This document shows positions 55,926 through 64,000 of a stretch of 64,000 bases of DNA, piece after piece (position 1 is the stretch's first letter; each line of letters opens with the position of its first letter). The notes below the pieces were generated by a model that was not told the DNA's origin, searched no databases, and saw nothing but the letters and a program-made list of their open reading frames with translations. Source of the DNA: Delphinus delphis (lineage: Eukaryota > Chordata > Mammalia > Artiodactyla > Delphinidae); the NCBI RefSeq assembly GCF_949987515.2, contig NC_082703.1:10316680-10380679 (forward strand), given 5' to 3'. The position numbers were made by a program, and so were the translations under genes.

Positions 55926-57879
55926 TGGGGCTCTCTTAGCCAGGAGAGGGGATGTTTTCCCTTAGTTGTTCCTTTGCTCGCTCATTCGCATGATTTTGAC
56001 CCTGAGTGGATCCCTGAGTCTCATGAACTCTGCATTAACAGATTAACAGGAAGGCTGCAAGGTCTTCCCCTCACACTCCTGGCCAGAGATCTAACTCCTC
56101 AGACAGACAGAGCAGAACTCAGAATGAGCGGTGGAGTCAGCATCATTTCACGTTGTGAAAGAGTTTTTGGTCAAGGACATGTGATACCCTCTGGCTCTGC
56201 CCTAAAATTTTCTGCAGTGCCTACAACAGATCAAGGTAGATTTCCTGGGTTAATAAATTACTGTAAATCCTAAACCCCATCATTTCGGATTAAATTTTTG
56301 ATCAAAGTGTGAAGATACATGGTCCTATGACTTCAGAATTTGAAGTCAGAGAGATCAGAGATGGTCTATAAACTAAGGAGTTACTGAGGGAGGTCTTTAT
56401 TTGAAAAGAAAAAAAGATTATTCAGAAGGGAGGATGGTATCTTTGCAGGAAGATTCTCGTATGAGAGTAGAATTATCTTATAATCAGCAGGAACCTGGTT
56501 ACTGGGAATTCAGGACCTCAGAACAAGTGGCTCTCACCCATAGCACTTTCTCTCTTCCCTGTTCTTCATAGTAGAGAGTCTAGGACCCAAGGGGAAATTG
56601 TCTGTTTTGTTACCTTATTAGCGGCTAAAGTACACACCAATGAAGATTTCCTCCAAAGAAGACGGAAAGGTCACTTTAGGCTCAACTGTGGGAAACTGCA
56701 GGGGCTCTAGAACACGACCCTAGCTTGAAGCCCCCAAATCCTGGGGAAGCAGTCTAAGCCCCTCACTTCAAGAGAAAGGGCTCAAGGTCAGGCAAGAAGG
56801 AATCACCTAATGAAAGTCATGGAATCGAAAACAAGTGTCTGCTTAACTCCTGATGATAACTAATAATGAACAGGATACAAAGTTTACACCTGGATTATTT
56901 CCTTAAAAAATATAAGAAAACTTCTTCATGTATTCTTTTTAGAGGGAGTCAGGATTATTTTCAATGAAATACATTTTTATTTAAATGAAGGATAATGTAT
57001 GGGCAGTGATATTAGACTCACTTGCCTTTAGCAGTATAACCGTATTAACTATACCACAAGTCTGATGATGGGTATGGTAAGACCAAGTCACCCACCATCC
57101 TTGATGTAGGAGGCAGTTTTAAAGAATGGAATCGAAAAAGCTGAAGTCTCTAAATTATTCATTGCTTCATACTCAACGATGAGAAAAATCATCCTGTTAT
57201 ACATGCATAAAGATGGAATAGAGCGTGAAAAATTATGGGCTAGATAATGGAAGTGGGTGAGAACTGTCTATAAATAATGTGGTCTCTTACGTGTAGGACT
57301 TAGTCTGGGATCTGACGCCTCTAATTTTGTCACTCTGTAGACCTTTGCCTGGATTATAGCTTTTTAAGGAAATAGACATCCTGGATGTAATCTAATGATT
57401 TGGTTTGAACATCCTGGGTGCAAGCTAAGGCAGAAGGGTGTGCGTGGGTATCCTATCAACTTAGGATCCTTTTGTGTTTGTTTTATCAGATGTTTGCCAT
57501 GAAGTTTGAAGACAGTATTACGAAAACTCTATGAAGCGTTATGTTTCAGTAAATTTCCGTGAAATTATAATGAAACATTAATGCAATAAGCCATTAAAAA
57601 ATCAGAGACTTTATGGGAAACAGTGGGGCTACATAAGAAGCAAATACCTAAAATAAAGAACCTATTTAAGATAGAACTTTCTATCTTTTTCAATAATTAT
57701 GCTGCTCAACATAGAGTTGTTATTAAAAATGGATTTGCCTCCTGGCACTAGATTGAAGATACGAAAAAAAGTGTTTAACCGATCAGTTTGTGCAATATAA
57801 AGTGTGTTGTTTGGGACTAAAATATTTAGTTTCCAAAATAAAGAACCGGAGGGGAAGGAGAAAGTGGAAGGTAGCATTT
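55926..57879. other. unassigned single-copy region
   Basis: About 1.95 kb without a recognised gene or repeat. An AT-rich part at 57550-57601 is rich in ATTA cores. Confidence 0.45.
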
Positions 57880-58095
57880 GAATACTCACTATGAGCTAGA
57901 CATTTTCTGGCTTCCTTCTGTGTGTTCAGATGTAATCCTCACTATACCACAGCTTTGTAAAGTCACTTGAATTCCCATGTTACAGATCAGGAAATAAGCT
58001 TGGAGGAGGAAATTGTCCAAATTCAAAATCGCTGAGTGGCGGGGACAGAGCTTTGACAGCAAAGCCCCTCCTCTTTGCACTGTAGGATGCTACCT
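57880..58095 (-). repeat. MIR SINE, antisense
   Basis: 'aatactcactatgagctaga', 'gatgtaatcctcactatacc', 'ccatgttacagatcaggaaa' and 'tcgctgagtggcggggacag' give the full reversed MIR order. Confidence 0.75.
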
Positions 58096-58329
58096 ACATA
58101 TTGAAATTGTGAATTTATCCCCCTGGCTACACTTCATTTCCATGGAAAGCCATGTTTAGGGAAAGGGGCATAGAGTCACTCAGCCAAGCAGATTGGATTC
58201 CAGAGTAACTTTATGCCACACCCCAAGGGCTCCTATTCTTTCCAATAGAAACTTGGTTTTGCATGGAACTTGTACTGTCCATGTGGTCAAGAGCTGAAAA
58301 TGAAAGAGTTGTTTGTGCTTGGCTCGGGG

Positions 58330-58500
58330 GGGAAGAGGAGGAATACAATCAGAAAACCTGGGTGCAAGTATCACCTCCGCAACTGACGGATGCGTAGCTT
58401 TAGGAAAAATTCTTAGCCTTCCTGAGCCTAAGTTTTCTTCATGATTTAGCCTACCAACATCCCAACGTATTAAGAGAATTAAAAAGAAATACAGGATGTT
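58330..58500 (+). repeat. MIR SINE, sense, degraded
   Basis: 'gaaaacctgggtgcaagtat', 'gcgtagctttaggaaaaatt' and 'cttagccttcctgagcctaa' resemble the MIR 5' part and core. Confidence 0.6.
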
Positions 58501-59706
58501 TTAAGTCATAAAATTTTATAAAATGTTATTATATTTAATAGTTTATTTCTCTGAATATGAACAAACACATACATAAGCTATTAAAGATGTTTATGTCTAC
58601 AAAGGTAGTAATTCTCTAGCCTCTTTGGTATGTTGTGAGGTGGGAAGAAGTGTTGTTTCTTCCATCAAATTCCGTCCCTAAAAGTTCATTTGAAGGGGGA
58701 GGGTTAGAGAAAGATCCCGGGTGGAACTATTACACTAGTCTCTGTTTCCTCTTTAGGAATTACTGGTCTCCCTCTCCTGTTTTTAAAAGGATTAGGTGGG
58801 TCATGATAGGTTTCCTCCAGGTAACAAATGCCTTTTCCTATCCCCCTGGTGGGTGATGTTTTGGAGCTCACTGAAGTTCAAAACCAAAGGCTCACTGGAG
58901 AGGTCTGACAAATGCCATCCCAGGAGTGCAGTAGGAGTACACGCAGGAGTGGGTTTGACTACTATGTACAACAGCCTTAAAGGTTAGGAATATTGCAGCT
59001 TCCTGTAGCAGCAGGATGGCTCTTTTGTAAACTTAAAGCATTCCTGTTTCCTGCCAAATTAGTCTTTTGGAGTAAGAGTATCCATTGATTTATTTTACCC
59101 ATCCATTGTAGAAACAGCAAGTCAGAGATAGAGTGCAAAGCGAAGCTACATGAGATCATCAGAAATTTCCACTCATTCCAGCATCCCAAACCTCTCGATC
59201 TCAGAATTGCCTCACTTCACCCCAGATCTCTGGCCTGAGGCCCCTTTGTCATTTATCATAAGGACAGAAAGGCAAGAAATCTAATGATGGGGAAGACAAC
59301 AGGTTGCAAAGACAGACTGTTTGCTAGTCTGCAGAGCCAGCCTGGGTTTGACATGCAGGAGTACGTGAGTGAAGTAAACAGAGGATTGGAATGATTATCC
59401 AGATATTGAACGTGGCTACGTGTGCGTCTTCGCTGCTCTCCACGCCACCCTCTACCCCACATGCTTCTACCTCCAATATCAGTATGTCTTACGGACTCGA
59501 TTTTAACCGAAATTACTGAGACAGCTGCTTGTGGTTTTCAGTTCGGGGGATGGACAAAGCCTCAGCTGTAAGTTGAAGACACAGCGAAGTGTCTTCGTCT
59601 TTAATTTTTAAATATTCTGTGCACCCCTCGATGTGCTGAACGGCTGGCTGGGTGGATTGGACATGAGTGAACGTCATAACTTCAGGAGAGTGTGTGAAGA
59701 ATTTGT
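58501..59706. other. unassigned single-copy sequence
   Basis: No gene or repeat is recognised. Confidence 0.45.
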
Positions 59707-59728
59707 ATGTGTGTGTGTGTTTGTGTGT
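59707..59728. repeat. (GT)n microsatellite, interrupted
   Basis: About ten GT units with one T-T interruption. It is short and may be length-variable. Confidence 0.85.
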
Positions 59729-62700
59729 AAATCAACATTGCTACAAATCTGAGGACTCTGAATAGTTTTGGAAATTCGGTAACACAAACAGAAAAAACCG
59801 GCACGAAGTCCCCTCTTTGAACCTCCTAGACATCCAGACTGCTTCGGAAGTGACGCTAATGGATCTATCACTAGGTCATAGGAACTGCACCCAGATGTGG
59901 AGGTGGGAAGACTCAGGGTACCCTCAAACTCTGAAGGAAGCCGGTGGTCATCTCAAAGGATTGCTGACTTCGACTCCATACACTTCAGAAGTCCTGATTC
60001 TGTTTGGAGGAATGAGGAAGAGGCTTGAAATATACAAAAAGTACCACCCATGCAAGTCTCTATTTGCTAAAATATGGCTTTTGTTTTGTTTAGACTAATT
60101 TCAAGAAGAAAAGGAATACCCTCATTTCTATGACTAAGTCTTAGAATGTGGGAAACTTCTCATGCATAGGCCCTTCCCTGAGCAGTAGGATGGACATTGA
60201 GTTTGCTTTACTGATAGAATGAGGAGGAAAGAACCCAATGAAGCCTTATTTTCTCTTAAAACTGTGAATTGATAAATCATGGACCTGATGGAGAAAATAC
60301 GTTTACTAAAGCTCTAGGAGAGCTTAGCAGGGCCTGGTTCTGACTGGGTGCCTTTAGGCCATGGTGGCCAGCAGACTCCCTGGACCATGGTAACAGGTTT
60401 CCCTTTCATGACTGAATGGGTCTCCACACTGACATTGCCATGAATCTGAAGAAGTTACCTGCTGTCTGTACAGAGCATGGTAACAAGCGGGACCCCGTCG
60501 ATCATGATAGCCTCTCTGATATGTTCTTGTGTGTAGGGGCCGGGGGAACTGGGGGAAAGAAAGTGTCATATTGCTTGGTTGTGACTCCTTCAACAAGGTA
60601 CACAGTAGTAGGCAGACTCGACAGGCAGAAGATGATTCAAGAATTGGCAGGGGGGCAAAAGCAACGGACAGAAAAGATGATCATGGGATCCATCAAACAC
60701 AGTCCTACATTAGCAAAACCGTCACAGTAAAAGGCAAGGTGCTGGTCCAACAGACTGGACAATTTGTCTGTCGACCCACACTCCCAGATCTCCACAGAGT
60801 AGCATTTTTATTGCAGTATTGTCTTCCATGGAAAATGAACAAAACTTTTTAAATAAATCACAATTGCTTATTGCTTAGTATGTTGGATAATAAATTCTTT
60901 AGTTTATCAGTACCTCACGGCCTTCAAATGTGCATTCTTCAAATAGTTTCAATTACATATACATTCTTTCTCCTGAACAATAAATTATTCTTTAAAAACA
61001 AAAAGAAAAAGGAAAAGATACATAATTTTAAAGCAAAGGAGAACCAAAAAACATATATTTTTGACATTTATCTTAAACTTATATGAAAACAACTCTATGT
61101 TAGGTGTTTGTTTAAATATAAATAATAAAGGACATTATGTTATTTACAATGTTACATAGTAATTGGGAGAGTAAAAAAAAAACTGACATGGACTCATAAA
61201 GACAGTAAATGATTTAGGGAAACATCCAAGTAATGTACAATGTGTATTTACAAAAGAATATATAATAGAACTTGTGATATGTGGCCGTTTCCTTTTGACT
61301 GCATCTCTCTGCAGTGTTTCATGGGTCTTTGTAGATAGAAATCTTTGTGGCTGGTGGGAAGCAGCCAGGACTAAAAGATAAAACTAGGTCTTCCTTATTT
61401 TCACCAATGTGAGCCATGCACCTTTCAACCCCGGGCCAAAAAAAAAGTTACTGAGCAAATGACCCTGGATAAACTCTAACCATATCAAGACAGTCACACT
61501 TAAATAAGGAAGATACGGCATGTTGCTCTTTGGGACGCATTCATAAATACCCAGGCAGAGTGCCATTTTGTAGAAAGCACGAGACTGTCCAGGTACTCTC
61601 AAAAACGAAAGTCCTACCAAGCAAGGAGGGAGAGTAGGGTAGTAAAGGAATCTGGAGTGAGAAAAAGGAGTTTTTCATATACTATGCTCCACTCCACATT
61701 TCTCAGCGGGATATGATTTCAGACCCAGGAAACAAAGTCGCCGTCCAGCTTCTGGGCAATTTCTGCTACCTGAAGACCCACAAAAGTTTCCCATATGCGG
61801 GTAACGTAGGTTCACACTCCTTTGGATTGCGACTGCACTCTTGAGTTTATAAACAGGGATGGTGGCATTTAAACATCCTGGAGATGCCTCTGGGAACCCA
61901 AATCCGGGGACCACGGCAGGCAGCCCCGAGGAGTCAGCTGACCTTTCCTATCAAGGGAACCTCTCATTCTATGGACAGAAAGCCTGTCCCAACAGATATG
62001 CCACCTCGGTGAGTGACCAGAACCAGTTGGAAAGAAAATTTCCTCTCAATTTTCATCTATTTTTGCAACCTGAAAATTTACAGTGATTTTTCATACTGAG
62101 GAAAATGTTGTTCATTGCTCTCAACAGAAGATTTTATTTATTCCTGAAATTCTCCAGAATGGGACTCCAAATGCCTGAAGAATTTGAAACAGAAATTTTA
62201 GAGTTTTAATTACAGTGGGACTTTTTTTTAATTGAAATAGACTAAGAATGAGTCAAGGTCTTCAAATGCAATATTAGAGTAATTTAGAGAATCTCTTCAC
62301 TGCTTGACTGCTTTCTCTCCCCTGCCATGAGCTTAACTGATTCTACAGAATTGGGAAATCAGTGCAACCTGGAGAGTTGTCAGGGCCTCCTTAGGAGAGG
62401 TGAACAAGCACATGAAGATACCGCTGAGCGCAGAGAAAGTGGCATGGAACCATGAAGGATGCTTGGGATACCAAATACTAAGAGTAACTTCAAGGACCTG
62501 TAGACAGGTGTCTCTGTGGATTGTAGAAACACTTCGGAGCTTAATGACATGACTCATGCTCAGCCTGCATTTTTCTTCTAAAACCTCCTTGCATGTCACT
62601 TCTTTCCTTTAATTTTAACATAGAGATTTGGTGAAGAAATAGATTCAGTTCACCTGCAAACAAGAAGAGTCACTCTCCTTGACTTCATGTCTGGTATTTT

Positions 62701-64000
62701 GAACCCCCTGCTAACCTGTTCCCCGTTTTGTTCCATGGCTCCTAGGAGGCCACTTGGTACGTAAGTAAAGCTCCAGCCCAATCTGACAGAAATGGGGCTG
62801 TGATTTTTTTTTTTTAATTCTCTTATTTTCCTGGATTAGCAGTTATTTCAAATGTTTCTACCTACAGGCTTTCCTTGGATTGGCAATCCCAAGTGAACGT
62901 GCAAAGTATAGACCCATCTTAATCCTGTTTTTGTGACAGTAAAGCAAAAAAGTAAGAAAGGGGGAAAACGGGTGATACAGCTGTAAACAGAGAGGTTAGC
63001 ACACAGGTGGGAGTCATTTCTGCATGGAAAGGTGCAATCTTTCCAAGACTATTGCCATTTCCTGATGAATCATCACTCGTAGGAGGTTCTTACTAATCAG
63101 AAATCACATGCACACTGGCCATTCCTGACAAAAATGTTCATGCATAGTTATGACTTAATCAAGGCAACATTGAAAAATGAGAGAAACATAATGAGGACAA
63201 AGGAATGGTCAAAAAAACTTAAAAATTACTAACCAAGTCACACAGCTGCTCTCCCCCATGTCTTCTATGTATTCACTCCTCTAGACAGTCTAAGAAGAAT
63301 TTCCCTACGATGACGTCACCAGTATGTACAGCAGGCACATTTCACTCTAGAAGTACTTCAGACAAACTGCTGAGTGTGCTGTTGAAGCTGGGGTTTTTGT
63401 GCCATAATATGTCTGTCCTTGAGCCAAGAAGACACAACCGGTCCCTAGCTCCAAAATCAGTGAAAAAACACAAGTCAGGAACGATTGCACCTTTTCCAGC
63501 CATGGTTTGCTCTTCAGCTAGATGAGCCGCTGTATCATTCCCCCAGAGAGAGAAGGTGAAACCGATCCTCGCCTTAGGGGCTGGATTTTACCCTGATCGG
63601 TAGCCAGAACCCATTTTCTCTGCTATCCCGAAAACTTGCTTTTTTTTTTGGCCGAGAAAAAAAATCAATCAAAATAAAGTAAATGGTAGCTCCTTTTGTC
63701 AAGCAAGCTGTCTTCTGATGAATCATACAGTTTTTGAAAAAAAAAAATCACAATATTACTTTCTTCCTAATATTTAACATGACTTAATGCAGTTTCCTGC
63801 TGTAATTAACAGTAGCATGCTGCTGGATCTACTATTATCTCAGAGCCCAGTGAAGCAGACCTTTGGCTGGCAGAGTCGTAGACACAACTCATTTCATATA
63901 CTGAAAGCAAAAGAATATTTCACACAGAAGGGGAGTATTTGGATGGATGTGCCATTACAAGACGTACTGATCGAGAACTACTTGAAGCGGACAGAGGGAC
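59729..64000. other. unassigned single-copy region to window end
   Basis: In more than 4 kb I recognise no gene and no transposable element. Frames at 60416-60852 overlap in two phases and show no domain. A motif-rich AT stretch lies at 63660-63815 (AATCAATCA at 63663-63671; TAATTAAC at 63803-63810). T and A runs occur near 62802-62815 and 63738-63748. Confidence 0.45.

Noticed and set aside
60416..60852. Two overlapping frames of 104 and 107 codons, considered as a processed pseudogene
   Set aside because: Neither resembles a known housekeeping protein, and there is no poly(A) tail with target duplication.

Overview
This window is mammalian nuclear DNA, almost certainly from a cetacean and most likely a toothed whale. 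The basis is about nineteen copies of tRNA-derived SINEs of the cetacean/hippo/ruminant (CHR) type. Eleven are short, very similar copies of about 210 bp that end in the conserved block 'ccaccagggaagccc' (reverse reading), and most have crisp target-site duplications. The L1 3' ends have the sequence typical of cetartiodactyl L1s. I cannot name the species or the locus.

I recognise no protein-coding gene, no convincing exon series and no functional RNA gene. The open reading frames of 60-190 codons are chance frames or run through SINEs, LINEs and LTRs. The window therefore looks intergenic or deeply intronic. No CpG island is evident.

Layout. 1-5.7 kb: single-copy sequence with old L2, MIR and CR1/L3 relics. 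5.7-6.35 kb: a truncated L1 followed by a SINE. 6.35-10.8 kb: a stretch with very few transposons. 10.8-15.7 kb: CR1/L3 relics, a second truncated L1, an L2 end and two solo retroviral LTRs. 16-18.2 kb: MIRs around an AT-rich block that looks like a conserved developmental enhancer. 18.5-21.8 kb: an ancient LTR-like repeat split by a SINE, then an old L1 split by a SINE, with MIRs. 21.8-25.1 kb: transposon-poor. 25.1-30.9 kb: a palindromic transposon relic, an old antisense L1 that has collected a cluster of SINEs (one nested inside another), and a third solo LTR. 31-38.9 kb: mixed single-copy and ancient repeats with two CA microsatellites. 39-43.5 kb: a possible LINE 5' region, four SINEs, an LTR and an old L1. 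43.5-54.3 kb: single-copy sequence with scattered SINEs, MIR/L2 and an L1 end. 54.3-64 kb: ancient L2/MIR, then mostly unassigned single-copy DNA.

The repeats form a readable insertion history: L2/MIR/CR1 first, then old L1s and LTRs, then the long SINEs, then the short young SINEs. I found no new system. The most useful leads are the nested SINE cluster at 28.6-29.4 kb, an aberrant SINE end at 45.2-45.4 kb, and several AT-rich, motif-dense single-copy blocks that could be enhancers. Family names rest on recognition by eye, not on a database search.
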